Shown: positions 7,294-16,228, counted from the first letter of the stretch. The stretch is DNA of 36,597 nt from Anaerolineae bacterium (GCA_025454475.1 JALOOJ010000077.1:1-36597); one strand, 5' to 3'. The notes: generated by a model from the sequence alone, not told the origin. Translations and numbers: made by a program.

Positions 7294-10101
7294 CTATCGC
7301 CCTCGCAACAAGCGCAACGCCAACACGATGTTCTCCGCACCCGGTGTCGGCAGCGACCTGGCCTCCCACTCCCCATCGCTAGTTCGGCTGAGGCTGCTGT
7401 CCGGCCTCTGGCGTTGCAGAGCCACCTCATCGAAGATAATCGTGTCCCTGACCAACCTCAGAGCGCCCTTGGTGAGATCGAGCCCCGTCTCGCTGCTAAA
7501 GAGCAGCAGATAGCCGTCAGGCTCGATCACTGTCTCGTTGGGGACCCTGTATGCCACCTGTGACCTGCCTCCGACGTCCGCGTCGGCGTCAACATCCAGG
7601 ACCCAGAGGCTGAGGTCAACCGGTTCTTCGGTGGGATTGTGGAGCTCGATCCAGGCGTCGCCCTCGTTGCGCACGCCATCGTGGTTCCAGTCCACGCGCT
7701 TAGGTGCCGACAGGATCTCATTGATGCGCACTAGCTCCGGCGCAGGCTCAGCGGTGGCTGTTGGCGTGGCCGTGGCCGTAGCAGTCGCCGTCGCCGTCGG
7801 CGTATCGGTCGGCGCAGCCGTTCCGACGGCCGTCGGCGTGGGAGTGGCGGTGGCTGTCGCCGTCGCGGTGGGCGTGGGCGTCTGCGTCGCCGTTGGCGGC
7901 TCCGACGTCCGCGTCGGCGTCGGCGTGTTGGTGGCGGTAGGCGTCGGCAATCCACCGATCCGCACGTAGTCCACCCGTGCCGAGGCATCACCCGCCGCCT
8001 CGTAGTACTCCACCACCAGCAGATGCGGCCCTGCCAGGAGCGCACGCTGCGCCTTGTAGACTCTATCGGCTGCACCCGCGTGCCACTCGTCGATCAACTT
8101 CTGCCCATCGACGGTCACGCGGATCCCGTCATCCGCGCTGACTGTAAACTCGTACACCCCAGCCTCGAGCGTCGCCGTACGACTCCAGCGGGCGGAGAAG
8201 TTGTCGGCAGGTAGCCCAACGTCAGGTGCGCCATTGCGCCAGTTGAAGTCGATCTTCACGTCATTGCGGACCAGAGCAGGTGCCCCGCTCAGCCCTACGT
8301 TGGCCCAGTACTCACCCTTCCAGTGAGTGTAGCTTGGCACGACCGGCTCCCAGTGCAGGCGCACCCGAGCCTGACCCACATTCTCGTAGGCTTCCAGGCG
8401 CAGGGCGTGCGCGCCGGCCGCGAGAGGGACATCGACGGAAAGCTCCCGCACAGCTCCATCACGCCACTCATCGATCACCAGCCGATCGTTGACCCACAGG
8501 CGCGCGCCGTCATCAACAATGACGTGGAAGCGATAGGTGCCCACGGCGAACTGGGCTGCACGTGTCCACCGCACCGAAAACCCGTCCACCGGGATCTGGG
8601 TTGCAGGTGAACCGGTGGCCCAGTCAAAGTCCAGGGTAACATCGTTGCGGACCAACACGGGCAGTCCCTGCAGCGAACGGTTGCTCCAGTATTCACCCTT
8701 CCAGTCAGGGTAGGCGTTGAGCCTCTCCCAGCTCAACTGGATCACGGCATCTCCGCTCGCATCGAAGTACTCCACGACTACGGTGTGATAACCCGCCGCC
8801 AACGCGACATCCGCGGAGACCTCACGAGCCGAGCCGTTAGCCCAAGCATCGATGATCCGTGTACCATCGACGAACACCCGTGCGCCATCATCCACAAGCA
8901 CGCGGAAACGGTAGGTGCCGGCGTCGAATGCCAGCGTCCGAGTCCACCGAACGGAGAACTTGTCGGCCGGGATGCCGGAAGCGGGCGCACTCTGACCCCA
9001 CACGAAGGTGATTGTGGCATCGTTGCGCGTCAAGCTAGGTGAACCGCTGAGCTGCGTATTACCGAAGTACTCGCCCCGCCACTGCGGGAAATCGCCCTGG
9101 CGCTCCCACCAGAACTGGACGCGCGCATTGCCCCAGAGTTCGTAGTAGGTAACGACGATCTTGTGGTCTCCCGCGTTGAGGGTGCGTTCGGCGGAATAGG
9201 TTACGGCCTGTGCGGCGTGCCACTCGTCGATGATCAGCTCACCGTCGACCCAGACTCTGACACCGTCGTCGGCTGTGGAATAGAAACGATAGGTCCCTGC
9301 GGCAAGCGAGACCGTCCGCGTCCAGCGGACGGAGAATCCATCGGCGAGAATGCCGGAGGCCGGCGGGTTGTTACCCCAGTCGAAGGAGAGCATGGGATCG
9401 TTCCGTACTACCGCCGGGTTGCCGGTAAGGCCCGGGGAATTGAAGTACTCCGCGCGCCAGCCAGTGATGGCGGGTGTCAACGTGGCCGCCGGCGTCGACG
9501 GCGTAGGACTGGACGTTGGCACCACAGGTGTCGCAGTCGGCGTTGGCGAAGCCGTGCTGACGGCCGTTGGAGTGGGCGTAGCCGTTCCGACGGTCGTGGC
9601 CGTGGGTACGGCCGTCGCTGCGGTGAGATAGACAACGGCATCGACCGTGGCCCGCGTGGCTGGTCCGGCCGCCTGCACCCGAACAGTGGCATACTCAGAC
9701 CACGGGCGGATCACGGGAATGCTCAGTGCCACCGTGAACATACCATCCTCGCTAACGGGCGCAGTCAAGAGGTCCGCCGCAGAACCTCCGCTTCCCGGAG
9801 GCGGGACGAGCCGTATCGTCACCACGTCGCCCGGCGCCCATCCCGTACCTTTCACTGTGAGAGGAGCGCCAACCCACGCTATGGGCGGGTCGACGCTTAT
9901 CGCCGGCCCAGGCGCGAGGATGGCGGTCTGCGTCGCGGTGACTGTCGGACCTGGCCAATAGCCCGTCGCACGCAAGACAAGCCTTACGAGGAAAAACCCA
10001 CCCAGCACCACTCCTGCAGCAACGGCTAGGGCCGCTCCCAGCAGCAGTCGCCGCTTACCGGGCGGTAGCGGCGCGGGCATATCGTTGATGACTTCGCTCA
10101 T
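7294..10101 (-). CDS. Membrane-anchored surface protein with four PA14 domains and a lamin-tail domain
   Basis: A 935-residue protein exposed outside the cell. It has a short basic N-terminus, one membrane segment (about 17-41), and a beta domain around 55-150 beginning near PPIAWVGAPLTVKGTGW. A Thr/Pro linker follows, then four PA14 repeats starting near residues 212, 340, 465 and 592, each opening with a W(R/K)(A/G)EY(F/W) motif. A second Thr/Pro/Ala linker (about 717-788) leads to a lamin-tail-type domain (VRINEILSAP to the end). PA14 domains usually bind glycans. I chose the ATG at 10101, preceded by GGGGAGGG; the frame is open 66 nt further upstream without a comparable site. It is 127 nt downstream of the aldo/keto reductase, so it may have its own promoter. 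Confidence 0.85.
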   Translation of the reverse strand: MSEVINDMPAPLPPGKRRLLLGAALAVAAGVVLGGFFLVRLVLRATGYWPGPTVTATQTAILAPGPAISVDPPIAWVGAPLTVKGTGWAPGDVVTIRLVPPPGSGGSAADLLTAPVSEDGMFTVALSIPVIRPWSEYATVRVQAAGPATRATVDAVVYLTAATAVPTATTVGTATPTPTAVSTASPTPTATPVVPTSSPTPSTPAATLTPAITGWRAEYFNSPGLTGNPAVVRNDPMLSFDWGNNPPASGILADGFSVRWTRTVSLAAGTYRFYSTADDGVRVWVDGELIIDEWHAAQAVTYSAERTLNAGDHKIVVTYYELWGNARVQFWWERQGDFPQWRGEYFGNTQLSGSPSLTRNDATITFVWGQSAPASGIPADKFSVRWTRTLAFDAGTYRFRVLVDDGARVFVDGTRIIDAWANGSAREVSADVALAAGYHTVVVEYFDASGDAVIQLSWERLNAYPDWKGEYWSNRSLQGLPVLVRNDVTLDFDWATGSPATQIPVDGFSVRWTRAAQFAVGTYRFHVIVDDGARLWVNDRLVIDEWRDGAVRELSVDVPLAAGAHALRLEAYENVGQARVRLHWEPVVPSYTHWKGEYWANVGLSGAPALVRNDVKIDFNWRNGAPDVGLPADNFSARWSRTATLEAGVYEFTVSADDGIRVTVDGQKLIDEWHAGAADRVYKAQRALLAGPHLLVVEYYEAAGDASARVDYVRIGGLPTPTATNTPTPTRTSEPPTATQTPTPTATATATATPTPTAVGTAAPTDTPTATATATATATPTATAEPAPELVRINEILSAPKRVDWNHDGVRNEGDAWIELHNPTEEPVDLSLWVLDVDADADVGGRSQVAYRVPNETVIEPDGYLLLFSSETGLDLTKGALRLVRDTIIFDEVALQRQRPDSSLSRTSDGEWEARSLPTPGAENIVLALRLLRGR
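7737..7951. repeat. Low-complexity Thr/Pro/Ala linker-coding repeat
   Basis: Imperfect short repeats rich in GCCGTCGC and GTGGC encode (on the minus strand) a Thr-Pro-Ala-Thr linker between the fourth PA14 domain and the lamin-tail domain. A shorter equivalent lies at about 9465-9627. Such stretches are prone to replication slippage, and the encoded linkers are potential O-glycosylation sites. Confidence 0.75.
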
Positions 10102-10214
10102 CTTGAGACCCTCCCCAGAATCGCTACTGTCTAGACGCCTCCAGGTGAGCGAATGTTCCGGCTGCACACATCCGGCCCATCAGAGCGGCGCCGGTGGCCA
10201 ACACCGTATCGTCG

Positions 10215-10220
10215 ATCATA
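10215..10220 (-). promoter_or_regulatory. Possible -10 element for the PA14 gene
   Basis: On the minus strand the hexamer TATGAT (5 of 6 matches to TATAAT) lies 114 nt upstream of the chosen PA14-gene start, just after the aldo/keto reductase stop. No good -35 is seen at the right distance, so this is a weak call. Confidence 0.28.
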
Positions 10221-10228
10221 GTGCATCA

Positions 10229-11209
10229 TCATGCTTGTCCCGGCCCTCGGTACCTACGGCCAAACGGGAGCCCGAAGGGCTCCGCAAACGGCCTGAACGG
10301 TACCATCGCAGCAATCTCATCGAGGCGGGCGATCACATCGGGCGACAGTGCCCCCGCTTCTGCAGATGCAACGTTCTGTTCCACCTCGGATTCGGACCGA
10401 GCGCCCATGAGCGTGCACGAGATGTGGGGATTGGAGAGGACGAACCGCAGGGCTAGCGCAGGCAACGCCATGCCCAAATCCTCAGCCAGATCGTACAGAG
10501 CCTGGAACTGCTTCTGCCGCGGCGGGCTGAGCCACCTGGCCCCCGTCGCCACCTCTGAGTAGCGGCGCGCAAGCGCGCCCTGCTGGAGCGGAGACCCGAT
10601 GACAATCCCCATCCCCAGCTCGATCGCGGTCGGCAGTACGGCGATTTCGGCCTCCCGCCACAGCAGGCTGTAGTTAAAAGCTGTCAACACAACATCGAAC
10701 TTGCCTGTACGCATTATCGGCACGATCTCATACGCCGTTGTCCCGCCAAGACCAGTGAATCGGATCAGTCCCTGGCGCTTCAGATCCTCGAGAAACGCAA
10801 GCACAGGCGCCTCATAGGTGTCCAGGTTCGGCCACCAGTCGTATTGGCCAGGGCGGTCAGGCTCATGGATCATCAGAATATCAATGGTCTCTCGATGCAA
10901 CAGGCGCAGGCTCTCCTCAACTGAGGCCATCAGGCAGTCGCGATCCTGCGGCAGAAAGGGCTGCGGGCGCCCGCCCAGCTTCGTCGAGAGCACGAGGGGA
11001 CGGTCGATCTCGGGTAGGACCCGGCCGATCACCGCCTCGCTGTCCGCGTATCCCGGGGCCGTATCGACGTAGTTAATTCCCAGTTCGAAGGCCCTCAGGA
11101 TCGCCTTCCTGCCCTGCTCGAACTCGCCGCCGACCCTGGAGACGAACAGTCCGCCCAAGGCCAGCTCACTCACCTCGATACCCGTCTGACCCAACAGCCG
11201 TGTCTTCAT
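10229..11209 (-). CDS. Aldo/keto reductase
   Basis: A 326-residue NAD(P)H-dependent aldo/keto reductase with a TIM barrel. All four catalytic residues are visible: Asp49 and Tyr54 in YVDTAPGYADSE, Lys77 in VLSTKLGG and His115 in ILMIHEPD. The pattern is closest to the D-threo-aldose/L-fucose dehydrogenase branch, but the substrate is not fixed by the sequence. The ATG at 11209 follows GGAGGCGCG. The gene lies 39 nt downstream of the lysoplasmalogenase-family gene in the same direction and may share its transcript. Confidence 0.9.
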   Translation of the reverse strand: MKTRLLGQTGIEVSELALGGLFVSRVGGEFEQGRKAILRAFELGINYVDTAPGYADSEAVIGRVLPEIDRPLVLSTKLGGRPQPFLPQDRDCLMASVEESLRLLHRETIDILMIHEPDRPGQYDWWPNLDTYEAPVLAFLEDLKRQGLIRFTGLGGTTAYEIVPIMRTGKFDVVLTAFNYSLLWREAEIAVLPTAIELGMGIVIGSPLQQGALARRYSEVATGARWLSPPRQKQFQALYDLAEDLGMALPALALRFVLSNPHISCTLMGARSESEVEQNVASAEAGALSPDVIARLDEIAAMVPFRPFAEPFGLPFGRRYRGPGQA

Positions 11210-11248
11210 CGCGCCTCCGCACCCAGTGTCGTCGATCTGGAAATCCCA

Positions 11249-11938
11249 CTACCACAACGCACTCGCACCCACGACCAACGCCAACGCAAGCTGCGCCAGA
11301 TGGTACGTAACGATCACGGCGACAGCCAGTACCTTTGAGGGGCGCACGAACCGGTTCCACGCCAGCATCAGATCGGAGCTGAAGAAGAGCGTCACGCCAG
11401 CGCTCGCAAGCAGACGGGCGCCAGTCGACCAGCTCGGGCGAAACCATGTCGCCCACCCAGAGAAGAGCGTCAGACTCAACACAACGCCATACACGACCAC
11501 CGGCGCGCGGAGCTCTGGCGAGCCGCGGTCACGCGCACCACAGACGATCCTCGGGAGCACGCAGAGATCCAGAGCGATGATGACGATGACAAGCCAGAGC
11601 GAACCAACGGGTGGCAACGTCGGCGAGAGACCCAGAACATAGCATAGCTGGGCTACCAGAAAGGCGCCGAGCCCGAGTGGAAACCAGCGGTCTCCCGGCA
11701 GCATCAGCAGGATGTCACCCAGGAGCGAGAATGTTAGCGCAGCCACAAACCACCATGCAAGCCAGCCGCCGCCGGTCTGCAGCGCAAGCAGCCACGTCCC
11801 GACAATGATGGCAACCAGCGTGGCGGGCTTCGCAGCGTATTCCAGCCGCCGGCTTTCGCGCGTGACCGCAATCCAGTCCACGACCGCAAGGACCAGACCC
11901 AGGCCCAAGGCGAACGCGGGCAGAGCGATAGGTGCCAT
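11249..11938 (-). CDS. YhhN/lysoplasmalogenase family membrane protein
   Basis: A 229-residue integral membrane protein with about seven to eight hydrophobic segments. It matches the YhhN/TMEM86 family, whose characterised members hydrolyse the vinyl-ether bond of lysoplasmalogens. Conserved polar landmarks are EYAAKPATL (about 33-41), SLLGDILLMLPGDRWF near the middle, FFSSDLMLAWNRF and a late YHLAQLAL; their Asp and His residues are the supposed catalytic ones. The ATG at 11938 lies 1 nt after the stop of the upstream zinc-ribbon gene, indicating translational coupling. Plasmalogens occur mainly in anaerobes, so the true substrate here may be another ether lipid. Confidence 0.82.
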   Translation of the reverse strand: MAPIALPAFALGLGLVLAVVDWIAVTRESRRLEYAAKPATLVAIIVGTWLLALQTGGGWLAWWFVAALTFSLLGDILLMLPGDRWFPLGLGAFLVAQLCYVLGLSPTLPPVGSLWLVIVIIALDLCVLPRIVCGARDRGSPELRAPVVVYGVVLSLTLFSGWATWFRPSWSTGARLLASAGVTLFFSSDLMLAWNRFVRPSKVLAVAVIVTYHLAQLALALVVGASALW

Positions 11939-11939
11939 A

Positions 11940-13031
11940 TCAGACCTCCAGGGGAACTGCGGCCTGCTTGCGGTTGTAGGCCCACACCCGAGTCACGGGC
12001 ACCGCGGCACCTGCGCCGATGGGCAACGCCGCTAATGCCAGGATCAGCCCCAAGACCAGAAGCGGCGGAAACATCAAGGACGCTAGCGCGAGAATGAGTC
12101 CCGCCGCGAAAACCGCTATGGCCACGGCACCGATAGTGAGCGAAATGCGTTTCGCCCGCTCCATCGATCCACGCTTCGCGCCATAGACCTGCCCCGTCTG
12201 GCCATGAATCAGCACGCGTTGTGGGATACCATCGTCGTCGAGATAGGCCGTCGCCAGAACCGGCAGAAGCATCAAGGTCCACGCTAGGTTGGCGTAAACG
12301 GGCGCCCAGCGGTATTCGCGGATGTGATCCGCACCTGCCGCCGTCCGGCACTCCTGCGCGGCGCGCTGCTGCAGCGCGACCGCCGCCTCAGGCCACGCCG
12401 TCTCAGGGATCCGATCGGGCGCTCGCACGATGGCATCGGCAAGGGTGCCTGGGTGGTAGGCTAGGGCGCCCGCCAGCCGAAATGTGCCCAGGACCCTCTG
12501 CAATGCCACCTGACTGTCGAGCGCTGGCACCGCTACATTGTCGAAGTGCCGCTGCAGTCTGCCCACCCGGGGCTCCCAGCGTGCCCGGGTCTCGCGCACC
12601 TCCGCCGTCTGCCAACCCGCACCGTCGGCATACCGCTCCTGGTGACTCACGACGTCGTAATCGAACCCGACCTCGGCATCCCACTCCGCAGTCACATCGG
12701 CGTCGACCAACCACATGGGCAAATAGAGCCGCTGTAGTCGCTGCTGCAGCGCAGCCGCAGTGAGATCCGGCGGCGGGAAAGGGATTCCGGCGGCGAACGC
12801 CGCTACCTGTTGCGCCAGCGTCGTCCCACCCACGCTGAAAGGGACCACGAGCTCAGGGGACGCACCGTAAAGGGAATCCGACGCATCGTCATCAAGCTTG
12901 ACCATGCCCGTGCTGCCACAATGCGGGCATGCTTGCAACGCCGTCTCGCCGGGTGCCAGATAACGCCAGTCGCACCGGTCGCAGACCATGCCCATCCGCG
13001 TCTCGCCCCAGCCCCCCGTGCGCTCAGACAT
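11940..13031 (-). CDS. Zinc-ribbon membrane protein B (uncharacterised)
   Basis: A 363-residue protein of unknown function. It starts with one zinc ribbon, Cys17/Cys20 and Cys35/Cys38, followed by a large soluble region. Near 240-300 comes a segment that includes the motif IHGQTGQVYG, and the C-terminus carries two or three membrane helices. The upstream neighbour has the matching INGQTGAIAG motif before its own C-terminal helices, so the two are diverged paralogues. The first ATG overlaps the upstream stop by 8 nt, a coupled arrangement; ATG codons at residues 13 and 15 are less likely. It may form a membrane complex with its paralogue, which is inference. Confidence 0.75.
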   Translation of the reverse strand: MSERTGGWGETRMGMVCDRCDWRYLAPGETALQACPHCGSTGMVKLDDDASDSLYGASPELVVPFSVGGTTLAQQVAAFAAGIPFPPPDLTAAALQQRLQRLYLPMWLVDADVTAEWDAEVGFDYDVVSHQERYADGAGWQTAEVRETRARWEPRVGRLQRHFDNVAVPALDSQVALQRVLGTFRLAGALAYHPGTLADAIVRAPDRIPETAWPEAAVALQQRAAQECRTAAGADHIREYRWAPVYANLAWTLMLLPVLATAYLDDDGIPQRVLIHGQTGQVYGAKRGSMERAKRISLTIGAVAIAVFAAGLILALASLMFPPLLVLGLILALAALPIGAGAAVPVTRVWAYNRKQAAVPLEV

Positions 13032-14331
13032 CGTCCATTGCCTTCGCCTTATTCAACGTGATCACGCCGAAGACCGCACCAACGATCAGCAGCACCAACG
13101 CCACGACCAGGACGCCTCCCCCCACGGCGAGCGATGGCGGAACCACAGCGCCCAGCACCGAGGCCAACACGCCCAGCAGCCCAAGCAGGAGTCCGGGAGC
13201 GACCATCGCCGCCACTGCCAGCCAGACCTTGGTCCAGTCCACAGGTCGCTGCCCAGCAATGGCGCCCGTCTGCCCGTTGATCATCACCTGGAAGGGTTGC
13301 CCTCCATACCGGTAGGCGAGCACATAGGCCGGCACCAGCACGTACCGCCAGCTCTCATCGCTGAAGTCCAGGGACATCGTGAAGCTGCGGACCTGTGAAG
13401 TCGACGCTTGGGCGTAGCATGCCTTCCGCGTCTGATCACGCATCTTCTCGCGCGCAGCTGCCCACGACGCCTCCAACGGCACATCATAGGCCTGCGCCAG
13501 CAGCCCGGCGAGGTACGAGGGCGAATAGGGAACCAGCTCACGTGTGTCGAAGTCCTGGATATTCTGCAGCAACAAGGAGCTCAGCTTACCGGAACCCGCG
13601 ACAAGCAGGTCATCGAACGCCTGCGTCACGCTGCCCGACTCCCAGCGCCAGACCGTCCTGGTGCGTGTCTTCCATGTCTTGTCCGACGCATCATAATAAC
13701 GATCCGTCACTTGATGCCCCACCTGAGCGCGCCACGAGGCCGACGTCTGCGCATCGAAAGTCCAATAGGGCACATAGACGCCGACGAGGTCGGTCACCTT
13801 CCCCGCGTCCCTGAGAGATCGCGGCGTCATCCAGCTACTCCCCAGCCACTCCCGCGAGATGGCATGACAGCGCTCCGGGTCGACGCGAAACGGGATTAGA
13901 AATCGCGGGCGCAGGTGATCGTCCGGGGCGTCCTGTTGCAAGACCTGATGCGATCCGCAGAATGGACACGTGTTGGTCAGCCGTCCCGGCGGCAATGATG
14001 TCTCCGAACCGCAGCTCTGGCAGCGCAACGTCTTGCGCTCCGTGCCCCACCCCTCTGCCTCGCGCGCCGCCGACACCGTCGCCACGGTGAACTCAAACTC
14101 CTGCGCGCGCTTGCCAACCACCGGCGTAGCGGGCGGCTCGTAATAGCCGCAGTGCGCGCAGCGCAGGCCGCCGTCCGTCACGCTGAACGCGGTCGTCGCC
14201 TGGCATCGCGGGCACTTGAAGTCGACCATCGAAGCTTCGGCCTCGCGTACCTGGACCTGTGGCGCGTAGACCTCTATCCCAGGCAGCGCCGACGCCACAC
14301 TTACGTACCCATCAGGAGGAAAGGCAGCCAT
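13024..14331 (-). CDS. Zinc-ribbon membrane protein A (uncharacterised)
   Basis: A 435-residue protein with two zinc ribbons at the N-terminus: Cys40/43 with Cys58/61, and Cys104/107 with Cys122/125. A soluble region of about 220 residues, rich in Trp and Tyr, follows. Then come the INGQTGAIAG motif near residue 365 and two C-terminal membrane helices. It resembles proteins annotated as TFIIB-type zinc-ribbon-containing, which is a fold description and not a function. It is first of a minus-strand run that continues into its paralogue with an 8-nt overlap. A 43-nt hairpin lies 37 nt upstream of its start. Location is membrane-associated, with the ribbons probably cytoplasmic. Confidence 0.78.
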   Translation of the reverse strand: MAAFPPDGYVSVASALPGIEVYAPQVQVREAEASMVDFKCPRCQATTAFSVTDGGLRCAHCGYYEPPATPVVGKRAQEFEFTVATVSAAREAEGWGTERKTLRCQSCGSETSLPPGRLTNTCPFCGSHQVLQQDAPDDHLRPRFLIPFRVDPERCHAISREWLGSSWMTPRSLRDAGKVTDLVGVYVPYWTFDAQTSASWRAQVGHQVTDRYYDASDKTWKTRTRTVWRWESGSVTQAFDDLLVAGSGKLSSLLLQNIQDFDTRELVPYSPSYLAGLLAQAYDVPLEASWAAAREKMRDQTRKACYAQASTSQVRSFTMSLDFSDESWRYVLVPAYVLAYRYGGQPFQVMINGQTGAIAGQRPVDWTKVWLAVAAMVAPGLLLGLLGVLASVLGAVVPPSLAVGGGVLVVALVLLIVGAVFGVITLNKAKAMDDV

Positions 14332-14368
14332 CCATCACGCTCCCTGCGAACTGATGGGCTTAGGGTAC

Positions 14369-14411
14369 CATCGGCCTCACAATCAGCAAGTCCCTGACTG
14401 TAAGGCCGATG
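14369..14411 (-). promoter_or_regulatory. Leader hairpin upstream of the zinc-ribbon operon
   Basis: Two 18-nt arms (14369-14386 and 14394-14411) are inverted repeats with 16 of 18 matches and a 7-nt loop. On the plus strand the two mismatches are C-A and A-C. On the minus strand both become G-U pairs, giving an uninterrupted 18-bp RNA helix. That asymmetry suggests the structure works in the minus-strand transcript, in the leader of the gene starting at 14331. No U-run follows it, so it does not look like a terminator. Function unknown. Confidence 0.6.
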
Positions 14412-14535
14412 CCCCTTCCAAGCGATCCCAAGTGCCCGCTCGATCGAGGGTCACCCCGTGGCGCGAACGACGCTTGCGACGCATCCTACATCGGCAGCCA
14501 GATGCTGGGCAACGTTTCGCGCCACCTTGTCCCCC

Positions 14536-14544
14536 TGCTATAAT
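14536..14544 (+). promoter_or_regulatory. Extended -10 promoter of the amidase gene
   Basis: TGCTATAAT is a perfect -10 hexamer preceded by the TGN extension. Only a poor -35 (TTCGCG) is found at 17-bp spacing. Transcription would start near 14551, giving a leader of about 60 nt before the amidase ATG. Confidence 0.72.
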
Positions 14545-14613
14545 CGGGGCCGTTTGATCAGCGCGGGGATCTTGCTGACGGTCCCGCGAAGGTTACTACT
14601 CGTGGGGGTGCCG

Positions 14614-16113
14614 ATGGGAGAGCAGACGTTGTCTGAACTGCAGCAAGCTATGTCGTCAGGAGAGCTCACCAGTCGCGCTCTGACGGAGGCCTACTTGGCT
14701 GCTATCGCGAGGCTCGACAAGAAAGGGCCCGCGCTCAATGCGATTATTGAGCTCAACCCGGAGGCTCTGGAGATCGCCGAAGCCCTGGATGCTGAGCGCC
14801 AGAGCAGCGGGCCGCGGGGCCCCCTTCACGGAATTCCGGTGGTGCTCAAAGACAACTTCGATACGGCAGACAAGATGATGACGACGGCGGGCTCGCTGGC
14901 CCTCGAGGGATCGATCGCGTCAGAGGATGCCACAGTCACGGCGAGGCTCCGAGCAGCCGGCGCCGTCATCCTCGCCAAGGCCAACCTGAGCGAATGGGCC
15001 AACTTCCGGTCGACGCGCTCCACGAGCGGCTGGAGTAGTCGTGGTGGACAGACGCGCAATCCCTACGCTTTGGACCGCAATCCCTGTGGCTCGAGCTCTG
15101 GATCGGCTGTTGCTGTGGCAGCCAACCTCTGTGCCATCGCCGTCGGTACCGAGACTGACGGATCGATCATCTGCCCATCGCACACGAACGGTGTGGTGGG
15201 CATCAAGCCGACGGTGGGGCTGATCAGCCGCGCCGGGATAATTCCCATCAGCCACACCCAGGACACCGCCGGCCCGATCGCGAGGACCGTCGCGGATGCA
15301 GCCGTACTCCTGGGAGCACTCACGGGCGCGGACCCGATGGACAGCGCTACGAACGCAAGTGTTGGGCACTTACTGAACGATTACGCGCCCTTCCTGAATC
15401 GCGATGGGCTGCGCGGCGCACGCATTGGCGTCGCACGCAAGAGCTTCGGCCTCGACCGCCGCGTCGACGCCATCATCGAAGATGCTATTCGCGTGATGGC
15501 CCGGCTTGGCGCCACAATCGTTGACCCCAGCGACGTCAAAGCGCCCGACGACCTCGACAAGGCGGAGACTGAGGTACTGCTCTATGACTTCAAGGCCGAC
15601 CTCAATGCTTACCTGGCTCGTCTCGGTCCAAACCTCGCCGTGCATTCCCTGTCTGAGCTCATCGCGTTCAATGAGGCACACAAAGACACCGTTATGCCCT
15701 ACTTTGGTCAGGAACGCCTCATTCTGGCCGAAGAGAAGGGGCCACTCGATAGCGAGTCCTACCTGACAGCGCTGGCGACATGCCACCGGCTTGCGCGTAC
15801 CGAGGGCATCGACGCAGTCATGGCCAAACACCAACTCGACGCCATCGTCTTCCCCTCGGGCGGACCTGCATGGCTGACCGACTGGGTCAACGGCGACCAC
15901 TACACGGGCGGCGGCTCCCCGCCGGCTGCCGTGGCCGGCTACCCGGAGATCACGGTGCCTGCCGGCGCGGTCTTCGGGCTGCCTGTGGGGATCTCGTTCA
16001 TCGGAGGACCGTTTCAGGAGCCCACGCTGATCAGGCTGGCCTACGCGTTCGAACAGGCAACGCAGGCGCGCCGTCCGCCCGAGTTCCTGCCCAGCGCGGA
16101 TTTTCGGCGATAG
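14614..16113 (+). CDS. Amidase (amidase-signature family)
   Basis: A 499-residue amidase-signature enzyme that hydrolyses a carboxamide to an acid and ammonia or amine. The Ser-cisSer-Lys triad can be placed: Lys79 in VVLKDNFD, the cis-Ser within GSSSGSA (159-165), and the nucleophile Ser184 in GTETDGSI. The C-terminal substrate-pocket domain is intact and the length is usual for the family. I chose ATG 14614, preceded by GGGGGT and downstream of the promoter at 14536-14544. The longer open frame from 14458 would begin upstream of that promoter. It appears to be a single-gene unit; the next gene has its own promoter about 120 nt later. The substrate is not determinable. Confidence 0.92.
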   Translation: MGEQTLSELQQAMSSGELTSRALTEAYLAAIARLDKKGPALNAIIELNPEALEIAEALDAERQSSGPRGPLHGIPVVLKDNFDTADKMMTTAGSLALEGSIASEDATVTARLRAAGAVILAKANLSEWANFRSTRSTSGWSSRGGQTRNPYALDRNPCGSSSGSAVAVAANLCAIAVGTETDGSIICPSHTNGVVGIKPTVGLISRAGIIPISHTQDTAGPIARTVADAAVLLGALTGADPMDSATNASVGHLLNDYAPFLNRDGLRGARIGVARKSFGLDRRVDAIIEDAIRVMARLGATIVDPSDVKAPDDLDKAETEVLLYDFKADLNAYLARLGPNLAVHSLSELIAFNEAHKDTVMPYFGQERLILAEEKGPLDSESYLTALATCHRLARTEGIDAVMAKHQLDAIVFPSGGPAWLTDWVNGDHYTGGGSPPAAVAGYPEITVPAGAVFGLPVGISFIGGPFQEPTLIRLAYAFEQATQARRPPEFLPSADFRR

Positions 16114-16228
16114 CCGCGGCACCTCCCCGGCAGAGCGCATCCTCAGGGACCGTCACGTGTTATCTAGGCTGACGTGTTGCACATCATCGCTGCAGGTGGG
16201 GTGCGGCCTTAGCGCGTCAGCGGCTCTG

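Noticed and set aside
9163-10029. Long plus-strand frame opposite the PA14 gene
   Set aside because: It is the antisense of a low-complexity GC-rich coding region, has an Arg/Gly-rich composition and shows no family motif.
14439-14448. CTCGATCGAG palindrome as an operator
   Set aside because: A 10-bp palindrome in GC-rich DNA about 90 bp upstream of the amidase promoter is not compelling on its own.
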